A stretch of 64,000 bases of DNA from Kribbella italica (GTDB lineage: Bacteria; Actinomycetota; Actinomycetes; Propionibacteriales; Kribbellaceae): the NCBI RefSeq assembly GCF_014205135.1, contig NZ_JACHMY010000001.1, forward strand, positions 2,108,001 through 2,172,000, given 5' to 3'. Under the pieces are notes generated by a model. The model was not told the origin of the DNA and searched no databases. It saw only the letters and a program-made list of their open reading frames with translations. Made by a program: the position numbers and the translations under genes. Shown here piece by piece: positions 8,631 through 16,585 of the stretch; the first letter of the stretch is position 1; every line of letters begins with the position of its first letter.

Positions 8631-9755
8631 ATGGCTGACTCGACGACGCCGCACCAGGTCGCGATCGTGGGCTGCGGCATCATCGGACGCACCCACGCCG
8701 ACACCGTCAGTGCCCGGCCCGACGCCACGGTCACCGCCCTGGTGGACGTGGACCCGGCCGCGGCCAAGGCCCTGGCCGCCCGGCTGACCGAGGCCGGGCA
8801 CCCGGAGCCGAAGGTGTACGGCGATCTGGACGCGGCGGTCGCCGGGTCGGACGTCTCGCTGGTCGCGGTCTGCGTGCCGAGCGGTACGCACGCCGTGATC
8901 GCGGAGCAGGCGCTGGAGCACAAGTTGCACGTCGTCATCGAGAAGCCGCTCGACGTCGACGTCGCGAAGGGCCGTCGCCTCGCGGCGGCGGCCACCCGCG
9001 CGGCGAGTCACGGCGTGGTCTGCTCGGTGATCAGCCAGCACCGGTTCGACCCGGGCAGCGCGATCGTCGCGGAGGCCATCCGCGCCGGGCGCTTCGGGAC
9101 GCTCACCTCGGCGGTCGCCTCGGTGGCCTGGTGGCGCAGCGACGAGTACTACGCGTCCGCCGGCTGGCGTGGGACGTGGGCGCAGGACGGCGGTGGGGCG
9201 CTGATGAACCAGGGCGTGCACACCCTCGACCTGCTGCTGTGGTTCATGGGCCGGCCGGTCACCATCCAGGCCCAGGCGATCCGCGCGGCGCACCACGCGA
9301 TCGAGGTGGAGGACACGCTGGTCGCCACGTTCACCTTCGAGAACGGCGCGGTCGCCACGCTGCACGCGACCACCGCGGCGTACCCCGGCGGCCGGACCCG
9401 GATCTCGGTGCACGGCACCGAAGGCGGCGCCGAGGTCGAGGACGACGTGCTCCGCCGTTTCAATGCCGACGGCAACAAAGAGGACCTCCCGGTCGACGAG
9501 CAGTCGTCCAAGGAGGCCGGGAGCCAGCAGCTGTCGACGAACGGCCACAGCAGGCAGTACGCCGACATCCTGGATGCCGTGAGCAACGGTTCACAGCCGG
9601 GCATCAGCGTGCAGGATGGCATCGAGGCCCTGGCCGCGGTCCGGGCCGTCTACATCGCGTCGACCCTGCAGCGCCCGGTGAAGTTCGAGGACGTCCTGGA
9701 AGGCAAGTACGACGACGTCGACGTCTCCCGCGGCGTCGGCCTCCCGCCGGTGTGA
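8631..9755 (+). CDS. Gfo/Idh/MocA family NAD(P)-dependent oxidoreductase, 374 aa
   Basis: The Rossmann domain starts VAIVGCGIIGRTHA (GxGxxG at about 14-19) and the family EKP motif is at 104-106, where the Lys is normally catalytic. The second domain contains NQGVHTLDLLLWFMG with the usual His/Asp. Length is normal. Such enzymes oxidise or epimerise sugars, inositols or sugar derivatives; the substrate cannot be read from sequence. It starts 14 bases after the beta-helix gene with a GCAAGGAGC ribosome site, so it shares the operator-controlled transcript. It ends at a strong hairpin. No signal peptide: it acts in the cytoplasm on an imported product. Confidence 0.9.
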   Translation: MADSTTPHQVAIVGCGIIGRTHADTVSARPDATVTALVDVDPAAAKALAARLTEAGHPEPKVYGDLDAAVAGSDVSLVAVCVPSGTHAVIAEQALEHKLHVVIEKPLDVDVAKGRRLAAAATRAASHGVVCSVISQHRFDPGSAIVAEAIRAGRFGTLTSAVASVAWWRSDEYYASAGWRGTWAQDGGGALMNQGVHTLDLLLWFMGRPVTIQAQAIRAAHHAIEVEDTLVATFTFENGAVATLHATTAAYPGGRTRISVHGTEGGAEVEDDVLRRFNADGNKEDLPVDEQSSKEAGSQQLSTNGHSRQYADILDAVSNGSQPGISVQDGIEALAAVRAVYIASTLQRPVKFEDVLEGKYDDVDVSRGVGLPPV

Positions 9756-9760
9756 TCGAG

Positions 9761-9791
9761 CGGGCGAGCCGTCACACCGACGGCTCGCCCG
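9761..9791. terminator. Bidirectional terminator hairpin
   Basis: Perfect 13-bp arms (CGGGCGAGCCGTC at 9761-9773, GACGGCTCGCCCG at 9779-9791) with a 5-base loop. It begins five bases after the oxidoreductase stop and overlaps the last codons and stop of the convergent GNAT gene, so that gene's C-terminal codons form one arm. Confidence 0.85.
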
Positions 9792-10338
9792 GCTCCCGCT
9801 CGTTCAGGATCCGGTGGTACAGGTTGCTGTCGCGCCAGGCGCCGTTGATGTGCAGGTAGTTCCGCGCGAACCCGTACTGCTCGAAGCCGCACTTCTCCAG
9901 CACCCGCTGGGACCGCACGTTGTCGTGGTTCGTGCTCGCCGCGATCCGGTGCAGCAGCAACACCTCGTCGGCCAGCCGGCACACCGCGTCCAGCGCCGCC
10001 GTCGCCAGCCCGCGCCCGGTCTCGGCGACATCCACCCAGTACCCGACGTCCCCGTTGCGCCACGCGCCGTGCACGATGTTCGACAGCGTCGCCGTACCGA
10101 TCACCCGGTCCCCCTCGGCGAGCACCCACGGCACCAGGTTGTCCTTCTCCAGCAACACCGCGAACCGCTCCGCGTGGAAGTCCGCGTTGTACCACTCAGC
10201 CGCCCGCCGCGGCTCGAACGGCACCAGCTGCTCGCGGCTGCGCTCTTGCGCCTCGGCGAACGACGCGCCGTCCTCGGGACGGACCAGCCGGAGCTGGACG
10301 GTAGCGGTCAGGGACACAGTGAGGGCAGAGGAATCCAC
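9772..10338 (-). CDS. GNAT family N-acetyltransferase (RimJ/RimL-like), 188 aa
   Basis: A single GNAT domain of the Rim type. Acetyl-CoA contacts are suggested by the segment YWVDVAETGRGLATAAL (Q/R-x-x-G-x-A loop) and the C-terminal NVRSQRVLEKCGF motif typical of the family. It probably acetylates an N-terminus or small-molecule amine; substrate unknown. It lies 26 bases downstream of the ROK gene on the same strand but has its own likely leaderless promoter (TAGGAT at 10345-10350, start codon GTG at 10338). Its last codons form one arm of the terminator shared with the convergent oxidoreductase gene. Confidence 0.88.
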   Translation of the reverse strand: MDSSALTVSLTATVQLRLVRPEDGASFAEAQERSREQLVPFEPRRAAEWYNADFHAERFAVLLEKDNLVPWVLAEGDRVIGTATLSNIVHGAWRNGDVGYWVDVAETGRGLATAALDAVCRLADEVLLLHRIAASTNHDNVRSQRVLEKCGFEQYGFARNYLHINGAWRDSNLYHRILNEREPGEPSV

Positions 10339-10344
10339 CTCGGC

Positions 10345-10350
10345 ATCCTA
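10345..10350 (-). promoter_or_regulatory. -10 element of a leaderless promoter (GNAT gene)
   Basis: Minus-strand TAGGAT ending seven bases before the GTG at 10338, inside the short gap after the ROK gene. Confidence 0.55.
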
Positions 10351-10364
10351 GATCGGCGCCCGAT

Positions 10365-11639
10365 CTACTTCGGCAGCCGCCGGGCCTGGCTCGAACCTCC
10401 CACCCGCGGCGTGAACGCGTCGTGGAAGATCGTCGACGCGGCACCGACCGCGGCGGCGTCGGTCTGCAGCATCGACTCCTCCACCGCGACCGTCCGGGTG
10501 CCTTTCGCGATCGGGAAGGAATTCACCGCCCGGTCGATTTCGGAAAGCAGCGTCGCCGCGATTTCCTTTTCGTACGCCGGGCCGCCGACAACGATCAGGT
10601 CGATATCCAGCAGGTCGACCATCCCGACCGCACCCTGCGCTATCACCCGGGCCACCTGGGTGACCGCTTTGCGCGCGGCGTCGTCGCCAACGGCTGCGGC
10701 TTTGCAGACCGCTTTGTAGCGTTTCGCCTCGTCGGTCGCGCTCGCGTCGGTCTCGACATATCCGAACCCGGCCGCGATCACCGGCAGTGACGCGGTCGGG
10801 TTGCACTCGGCCATCATCCGCGGGCCGCCCTCGCCGTCCCACTCCCCCATCCGCAGCGCCGCCAGCTGGCCGAACTCGCCGGCGTTCGCGGTCAGGCCGC
10901 GGTAGATCGAGCCGTTGAGGATCAGCCCGGAACCGACCCCGGTGCCCAGGTAGAGGTAGGCGAAGTCGCGGGCCCGCGCCGAGCGGCCGATCCAGCGCTC
11001 GCCGATCGCGGCCGCCGAACCGTCCTTCTCGACCAGGACCGGGTGGTTGAGCTTCTGCTGCAGCAACTGGCGGATCTCGAGCCCGCGCCAGGCCGGCTGC
11101 AACGGGAGATCGAGCAGCGTGCCGTCGGCGTTGATCGGGCCCGGTACGGCGACGCCGACGCCGAGCAGCGACGCGGTGTCGACCTGGCTGATGCTGATCG
11201 CGGCCGTCACCGTGGCGGCGACCAGGTCGACCAGACGGTGCGCGTCGAGGTCGGCGGCGAGGTCGACGGTCTCGCGCCGGACGATCGTGCCGTCGAGGTC
11301 GACGACCGCGACCGTCAGCAGCTCGGGGTCGATGTGGATGCCGACCGCGTGCGCCGCGTTCGACCGCAGGCGGACCGGCGTACGGGGTTTGCCCAGGCGT
11401 TCGGCGCGTTCCTGCGCCTCCTCGACGAGCAGTCCCTGCTGCAGCAGCACTCGCAGGATCCGAGAGACCGACTGCTGGGTTAGGCCGGTCCGCCGGGAGA
11501 TCTCGGTGCGGCTGATGATGCCGGCCACCCGGATCGTCTCGATGATCACGGCCTCGTTGAAGGAGCCCAGGTCGTACTGGTTCGCCCCCGATCGGGTCGG
11601 TTCGTCCAGCACCGCCGAGTCACTGTCTGGCGTGACCAT
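10365..11639 (-). CDS. ROK family transcriptional regulator, 424 aa
   Basis: N-terminal winged helix (about 20-80) with SRTEISRRTGLTQQSVSRI, then an actin-like ROK domain with GVGVAVPGPIN, EKDGSAAAIGERW and YLGTGVGSGL. The ATG at 11639 was chosen for its GGGAGG ribosome site; longer upstream readings lack one. Two features suggest sensing rather than sugar phosphorylation: the CxCGxxGCxE zinc motif is missing (only ECNPT remains) and the usual ExGH reads EFGQ. It lies 65 bases behind the leftward operon and between two operons with identical 23-bp operators, so it is probably their repressor, released by a sugar or sugar-acid intermediate. Confidence 0.9.
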   Translation of the reverse strand: MVTPDSDSAVLDEPTRSGANQYDLGSFNEAVIIETIRVAGIISRTEISRRTGLTQQSVSRILRVLLQQGLLVEEAQERAERLGKPRTPVRLRSNAAHAVGIHIDPELLTVAVVDLDGTIVRRETVDLAADLDAHRLVDLVAATVTAAISISQVDTASLLGVGVAVPGPINADGTLLDLPLQPAWRGLEIRQLLQQKLNHPVLVEKDGSAAAIGERWIGRSARARDFAYLYLGTGVGSGLILNGSIYRGLTANAGEFGQLAALRMGEWDGEGGPRMMAECNPTASLPVIAAGFGYVETDASATDEAKRYKAVCKAAAVGDDAARKAVTQVARVIAQGAVGMVDLLDIDLIVVGGPAYEKEIAATLLSEIDRAVNSFPIAKGTRTVAVEESMLQTDAAAVGAASTIFHDAFTPRVGGSSQARRLPK

Positions 11640-11704
11640 CGCCCACCTCCCTTGTCGCGTTCTTCCCCGCTGGTGTCGATTTCTTTCCGCACCCGCCGAA
11701 ACGA

Positions 11705-12559
11705 TCAGCGCAGATCGTACCCCGCCGCCCGCGCGACGGCGGTGAGGTATTCGAGATTGTTCAGCGTCCTTTCCGGCAAAGGCAGCACGGTGGAGAAATC
11801 CTCCACCGCGACCCACCCGTCGTAACCGGTCGCGGCCAGCCGGCCGAACAATTCCGGCAACGACGCCCGGCCTTCGCGCAGCGGGACCCATTTCGGCTCC
11901 CAGCGCAGCGTCCCGTCGCTTTCCACCGCGGACAAGTGCCACGCGCAGTTCTTCACGTGCACGTGAGCCAGGTACTCACCGAGCAGGTCCAGGCCGTGCT
12001 CCTCATAGCCCTCGATCACCAGGTTGCCGATGTCGTGGATCACGCCGACGTACGCCGGGTCGAGCCCTTCGAGCAGCCGCCGGGCCGCCGACGCGCTCGG
12101 CGTCAGCGTCTCGTGGTGCAACTCGACGAGCGCCTGTACGCCGTACTGACGCGCCTTGTCCTCGACCCACTCCCAGTGCTCCCGGCACGCCGCGAACGCC
12201 TCCCGGTAGGTCTGGCCCGGCTCGACCTTCAGCCCGGCGATCCGGACCCGGCCCGCACCGAGCGCGGCCGTTGCCGCGAGCATCCGTTCGGTGTCGGCCC
12301 GCCGCGTCGGCGGCACGTAGCCGCCGAGCGCTGAGAACTCCAGACCCGCGCCGGTCGTGATCGCCGCGATCTCGTCCAGGCTCTCCTCGAGCCCGGTCAG
12401 CGGCCAGGTCGCGCGGTTCCCCGACCAGAAGCCGGAGCCGCCGGGGTCCTGGTCGGTGATCCGCCACTCGATCCCGTGCCAGCCCTGCGCGGCCAGGATC
12501 TCGGCCGCCTCGGCCGGGGTCCAGCCGGGCGTCGACGCGGTGAACACGGAGAACTTCAC
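11705..12559 (-). CDS. Sugar phosphate isomerase/epimerase family TIM-barrel protein, 284 aa
   Basis: AP-endonuclease-2-like TIM barrel (PF01261). Likely metal ligands fall in VELHHETLT, GVIHDIGNLV, HVHVKNC and the closing WVAVEDFS, which give the usual Glu, Asp/His, His and Glu set. Family members are isomerases, epimerases or dehydratases of sugars and inositols. GTG at 12559 overlaps the upstream stop as GTGA. Last enzyme gene of the leftward operon, before a 65-base gap and the ROK gene. Cytoplasmic; the specific reaction is not deducible. Confidence 0.9.
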   Translation of the reverse strand: MKFSVFTASTPGWTPAEAAEILAAQGWHGIEWRITDQDPGGSGFWSGNRATWPLTGLEESLDEIAAITTGAGLEFSALGGYVPPTRRADTERMLAATAALGAGRVRIAGLKVEPGQTYREAFAACREHWEWVEDKARQYGVQALVELHHETLTPSASAARRLLEGLDPAYVGVIHDIGNLVIEGYEEHGLDLLGEYLAHVHVKNCAWHLSAVESDGTLRWEPKWVPLREGRASLPELFGRLAATGYDGWVAVEDFSTVLPLPERTLNNLEYLTAVARAAGYDLR

Positions 12560-13821
12560 GGAGCCTCCAGGGCCCCGTCGATCCGCCGTACGCCGGCCGC
12601 CCACTCGTCGTGCCCGGACAGCTGCGCCGGGTACCGCGCGGCCGCGGCCTCGTCGATCTCGATGCCCCAGCCGGGCGCCTCGTTCGGGGTCAGCCACCCG
12701 TCCTTGATCCGCAGCGTGCCGGGGAACACCTCGTGCGTCGCGTCGTTGTAGAGGTGTCCTTCCTGGATGCCGAAGGCCACCGAACTGACGTCGAGGGCAA
12801 CGTTGGCCGCGGCCCCGATCGGCGAGGTGTCGCCCGGCCCGTGCCACGCGGTCTTCACACCGCACAGCTCGGCCAGGTCGGCCAGCTTCCGCGCCGGGGT
12901 CAACCCGCCGATGTCGGAGACGTGCGACCGGATGAAGTCGACGCCGCCGTCACGGACCAGCCGGACGGCGTCGCCCATCGACGTGGTCAGCTCGCCGACG
13001 GCCAGCGGCACCGGCGACGCCGCCCGGACCTCGGGCAGCCGGTCCCAGTGCTCCGGCGCGAGCACGTCCTCGAGGAAGAACAGCCGATACGGCTCCAGCG
13101 CGCGAGCCAGCAGCACCGCCTCCTTCGGCGTGAGCCGCGAGTGCGTGTCGTGCAGCAGCTCGATGTTGTCCGGCAACGACTGCCGGGCCGCGGCGAACAG
13201 ATCCGGCGTGGTCCGCAGATAGTCCCGGGCCGACCAGCCGTTGTGGTACGGCGAGTCCGGATACAGCGTCGCCAGCCGCGGCGCGCCGTACCCGCCGCCA
13301 CCCGGTGTGGAGACCTGGAGCCGGATGTGCCGCCAGCCCTGCGCGACGAGCTCCTTGGCGTGCTCCAGGCACTGCTCGATGGTGATGCCGCTGGCATGGA
13401 TGTAGGTGTCGGCCGCCGCGCGGACCTTGCCGCCGAGCAGCTCGTACACCGGCATCCCGGCCCGCTTGCCGGCGATGTCCCACAGCGCCTGGTCGATCCC
13501 GGAGATCGCGTTGTTGGTCACCGGGCCACCACGCCAGTAGCCGGAGAAGCCGGCCAGCCGGGTCAGGTCGCCGATGTCGCCGGGGTAGCGCCCGACCAGC
13601 AGCCGGGCCAGGTGCTCGTCGACGAACGTCTGCACCGCCTTCCAGCGCTGGGTGAAGGTCGCGCAGCCCAGCCCGTACAGACCAGGCTCGGTGGTGTCGA
13701 TCCGGACCACCACCAGCGGGATGCCTTGTGGTGCCGTCACGATCGCCTTGACCGCGCGGATCCGGACGTCGTCGCGGACCGGCCAGGGCTGGGCGAAGGT
13801 GGCGGGCGTTTCCTGCGGCAT
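12556..13821 (-). CDS. Enolase-superfamily sugar-acid dehydratase (mannonate/gluconate dehydratase-like), 421 aa
   Basis: Mandelate racemase/muconate lactonizing enzyme fold. An N-terminal capping domain is followed by a barrel with the metal ligands in LLHDTHSRLTP, FFLEDV and VGELTTS, and a closing WHGPGDTSPIGAAAN. The last motif closely resembles ManD/RspA-type dehydratases, which convert aldonic acids such as D-mannonate or D-gluconate to 2-keto-3-deoxy acids. The His often seen in SPxGHAAN is Ala here, so specificity may differ. Its ATG abuts the stop of the SDR gene (TGAATG), and its stop overlaps the TIM-barrel start. It implies an oxidised sugar acid as pathway intermediate. Confidence 0.9.
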   Translation of the reverse strand: MPQETPATFAQPWPVRDDVRIRAVKAIVTAPQGIPLVVVRIDTTEPGLYGLGCATFTQRWKAVQTFVDEHLARLLVGRYPGDIGDLTRLAGFSGYWRGGPVTNNAISGIDQALWDIAGKRAGMPVYELLGGKVRAAADTYIHASGITIEQCLEHAKELVAQGWRHIRLQVSTPGGGGYGAPRLATLYPDSPYHNGWSARDYLRTTPDLFAAARQSLPDNIELLHDTHSRLTPKEAVLLARALEPYRLFFLEDVLAPEHWDRLPEVRAASPVPLAVGELTTSMGDAVRLVRDGGVDFIRSHVSDIGGLTPARKLADLAELCGVKTAWHGPGDTSPIGAAANVALDVSSVAFGIQEGHLYNDATHEVFPGTLRIKDGWLTPNEAPGWGIEIDEAAAARYPAQLSGHDEWAAGVRRIDGALEAP

Positions 13822-14700
13822 TCAGGTCTCCAGTCGGTCGGTCGGCAGGTCCAGCTCGTGCCGGGCCTGGAAGCCGAGCACGGTCCGGGCGGCGGTCAGG
13901 TCCATCGGTACCTCGCGGCCGGCGAACCGGCGCAGCCTCGGCACCCGCGGCGCGAACGCGTCGAGCAGGTCCTCGGTCGCGAACGGCGCGTTCGTCGTAC
14001 CGGCCGCGACGAACAGCGTGTGCTGCCCGGACAGTTGCGCGGTCAGGCTCAGCTCGATCGCGTACGCCGCGTCGCGGGTGTCCAGGTAGCTCCAGCCCTC
14101 CCGGACGCCGGCGACCGGGTTCGTCCGGAACCCGTCGGACTGCCGGCGCAGCACGTCGGGGCTGTTGACGTGCGGGAACCGGAGCGACACGACGTCGATC
14201 CCCCAGTGCCGCCACGCCATCCGGGCGGTGTTCTCGTCGTTCTGCTTGGACAGCGAGTACCAGTCGTCCACGTCCGACGGGATCTTCTCGTCCAGCGGGT
14301 AGTACGCCGGCAGCACGTCGTGATGGTTCATCGGTACGCCGTACGCGTTGATGCTGCTGGCCACCACCGCGCGCCCGATCCCCAGCGCGCCCGCCTGGGC
14401 GAGCACGTTGAAGGTCGAGATCACGTTGCCGGTGTAGACGTCGTACGGCGTACCGGAGTCGCGGTGGGCCAGCGCGGCCAGGTGCACGACCAGGTCCGCG
14501 CCCTCCAGCGCCGTCGCGACGTCCTCCTCCGACCGGGTGTCACCGATGACCACCCGGTCGGCCTTCAGTGCTGGGTCCTCGACGATGGTGAGCGCCGTGA
14601 CCAGCGCGCCCAGCCCGGACAGGTGCTCGGTGGTGACCGACCCGATCCGGCCGGCCGCACCGGTCACCAGCACCCGTCGTCCACTCAACAACGAACTCAC
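13822..14700 (-). CDS. NAD(P)-dependent oxidoreductase, extended SDR (uronate-dehydrogenase/epimerase-like), 292 aa
   Basis: Rossmann fold with RRVLVTGAAGRIGSV (TGxxGxxG), the downstream VVHLAALA motif, catalytic YSLSK (YxxxK) and substrate-side FPHVNSP. Length and layout fit NAD-dependent epimerases and uronate dehydrogenases. The latter oxidise hexuronates to aldarolactones, which would fit the neighbouring enolase-type dehydratase, but epimerase or simple sugar dehydrogenase activity is equally possible. The GTG at 14700 is used because it overlaps the permease stop as GTGA. Third from the transporter in the leftward operon. Confidence 0.88.
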   Translation of the reverse strand: MSSLLSGRRVLVTGAAGRIGSVTTEHLSGLGALVTALTIVEDPALKADRVVIGDTRSEEDVATALEGADLVVHLAALAHRDSGTPYDVYTGNVISTFNVLAQAGALGIGRAVVASSINAYGVPMNHHDVLPAYYPLDEKIPSDVDDWYSLSKQNDENTARMAWRHWGIDVVSLRFPHVNSPDVLRRQSDGFRTNPVAGVREGWSYLDTRDAAYAIELSLTAQLSGQHTLFVAAGTTNAPFATEDLLDAFAPRVPRLRRFAGREVPMDLTAARTVLGFQARHELDLPTDRLET

Positions 14701-15662
14701 TCCTTGATCCCTCCCGACATCCCGACTCCTCTGAGGAACTGCTTCTGGAACACCAAGAACAGCACCACGGGGACCAGGACCGCCAGGAACAACGCACTCA
14801 TCTGCAGCGAGATCTCCGTGCTCTCCGCCACTCGGGGCAGCGCGACCGAGATCGGCTGCAGCTTCGGGTCCGGCAGGACCAGCAGCGGCCAGAGGTAGTC
14901 CTTCCACGACCCGATCACGGTCAGCAGCGCGACCACGCCGAGAATCGGCTTGGACAGCGGCAGGATCAGCGACGTGAACAGCCGGACGTTGCCCGCGCCG
15001 TCGATCCGCGCGGCCTCGATCAGTTCCCGCGGGATCGCGTCGAAGTAGCGCTTCATCACCAGGATGTTGAACGCGCCCGCCGCCTGCGGCAGCCAGACCG
15101 CCCAGAAGGTGTTCTGCAGGTTCACCCCGAGGACCGGCATCTTCAGGATCGTCAGGTAGAGCGGGACCAGCGAGATCACGCCGGGCAGGAACAGCGTGGC
15201 CAGCACCGCGCCGGTGATGACCGGTCCCCACTTCGGCCGCAGCACGCTGAGCACGAAGGCGCCCGTCGTACAGACGAACAGCGTGGACAGCAACGAACCG
15301 ATCGCGATGATCGCCGTGTTGCCCAGGTACGAGCCGATCTGGACCTTCGTCCACGCGTTCGGCAGGTTCGCCCACTGGATCCCGCTCGGCCACAGCTCCA
15401 TCGGGCCCTGAAGGATGTCCTGGCTGGTCGACAGCCCGGACTTGAGCAGCCACAGCAACGGTCCGACGCCGGCCACCAGGACGCCGATGAACAGCAGTAC
15501 CTGGACGGTCGGCAGACCGTAGCGGATCAGCGGCCGGCGCCGGTCCGCGGTCGAGATGATGCCGCGTTCCTGGGCTTCCGCCGTACGGCGGCTGGTGCGT
15601 CGGGCCGGGGCCGCGTCGTCCGGCGCGGCCGCGACCTGTTCGGTGATCGGGAGACTGGTCAT
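14697..15662 (-). CDS. Carbohydrate ABC transporter permease (MalG type), 321 aa
   Basis: After an unusually long charged N-terminal tail (about 45 residues rich in Ala/Arg) come six predicted membrane helices of a binding-protein-dependent permease. The EAA loop EAARIDGAG sits before the penultimate helices, where the ATPase docks. Overlaps the upstream permease as ATGA (15659-15662). No ATPase gene lies in this operon, so it presumably uses a shared MsiK-type ATPase encoded elsewhere, as is common for CUT1 sugar transporters in actinobacteria. Confidence 0.92.
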   Translation of the reverse strand: MTSLPITEQVAAAPDDAAPARRTSRRTAEAQERGIISTADRRRPLIRYGLPTVQVLLFIGVLVAGVGPLLWLLKSGLSTSQDILQGPMELWPSGIQWANLPNAWTKVQIGSYLGNTAIIAIGSLLSTLFVCTTGAFVLSVLRPKWGPVITGAVLATLFLPGVISLVPLYLTILKMPVLGVNLQNTFWAVWLPQAAGAFNILVMKRYFDAIPRELIEAARIDGAGNVRLFTSLILPLSKPILGVVALLTVIGSWKDYLWPLLVLPDPKLQPISVALPRVAESTEISLQMSALFLAVLVPVVLFLVFQKQFLRGVGMSGGIKE

Positions 15663-16579
15663 GTCGTGCTCCAACGCCGGGTGAGGAAGTGGTACACGAC
15701 CGACAGCACGCACAGCACCCCGGCCAGCAGCACGCTGAGCGCGGTGGCGGCACCGAAGTCGCCGTTGATGAACGCGTAGCGGTAGATCAGCAGCAGGATC
15801 GTGGTGGTGGCGTTGTCCGGACCGCCGCCGGTGAACAGGAACGGCTCGGTGAAGACCTGGAACGTCCCGATCAGCTGCAGCAGCATCATGATCAGGATGA
15901 TTCCGCGGATCTGCGGCAGCGTGACGTGCCAGACCCGCGACCAGATTCCCGCGCCGTCCAGCTCGGCCGCCTCGTACAGCTCGGTCCGGACGCCGGTCAG
16001 CGCGGCCAGGTAGATGATCGCGGTCGCGCCCGCGCCGGCCCAGGTCGCCTCGAGCACGATCGCCGGCATCGCCAGGTTCGGCGAGTTCAGCCACGACAGT
16101 GGATCGATGCCGAACCAGCCGAGGATCGTGTTGAAGACGCCGGTCCCGCTCGGGTCGTAGAAGAACTTCCAGAGCAGGATCGCGGCCACCGGTGGGACGA
16201 CCGCCGGCAGGTAGGACAGCACGTTGTAGAGCCAGCCGGTGGTCCGCAGCTCGCTGATGAAGACCGCGAGGAACAGCGGCACCGGGAAGCCGAAGATCAG
16301 CGCCAGGACCGCGAAGTACAGCGTGTTGAGCGTTGCCTGCGGCAACTGCGGATCGGCCAGCACGTAGCTGAAGTTGGACCACCCGACCCACTCGGGGGTG
16401 GTGACGAGGTTGTTCTTCTGGAAGCTGAGCACCAGCCCGCGCACGATCGGGCCCCAGGAGAAGTACAGGAAGATCAGCACCAGGGGCAGTGCGAAGAAGA
16501 TGGCGCTCAGCCCGCCGGAGCGGTACCAGGTCAGCAGACCCCGGCGGGACTGGGCATCGTTGCGGATCGACAGGGCCAT
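15659..16579 (-). CDS. Sugar ABC transporter permease (MalF type), 306 aa
   Basis: Six predicted transmembrane helices; the first begins near residue 25 (LSAIFFALPLVLIFLYF). The EAA loop reads EAAELDGAG followed by the conserved Leu-Pro. Typical CUT1 membrane subunit that pairs with the next gene to form the channel. It starts six bases after the solute-binding-protein gene and overlaps the next permease. Together they import an oligosaccharide or sugar acid delivered by the lipoprotein encoded just upstream. Confidence 0.93.
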   Translation of the reverse strand: MALSIRNDAQSRRGLLTWYRSGGLSAIFFALPLVLIFLYFSWGPIVRGLVLSFQKNNLVTTPEWVGWSNFSYVLADPQLPQATLNTLYFAVLALIFGFPVPLFLAVFISELRTTGWLYNVLSYLPAVVPPVAAILLWKFFYDPSGTGVFNTILGWFGIDPLSWLNSPNLAMPAIVLEATWAGAGATAIIYLAALTGVRTELYEAAELDGAGIWSRVWHVTLPQIRGIILIMMLLQLIGTFQVFTEPFLFTGGGPDNATTTILLLIYRYAFINGDFGAATALSVLLAGVLCVLSVVYHFLTRRWSTT

Positions 16580-16585
16580 GGTGGG

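Noticed and set aside
12610..14898. 762-codon plus-strand frame over the enolase and SDR genes
   Set aside because: Composition of an antisense shadow (many Arg, Gln, Pro, Asp) and it covers two conserved minus-strand genes.
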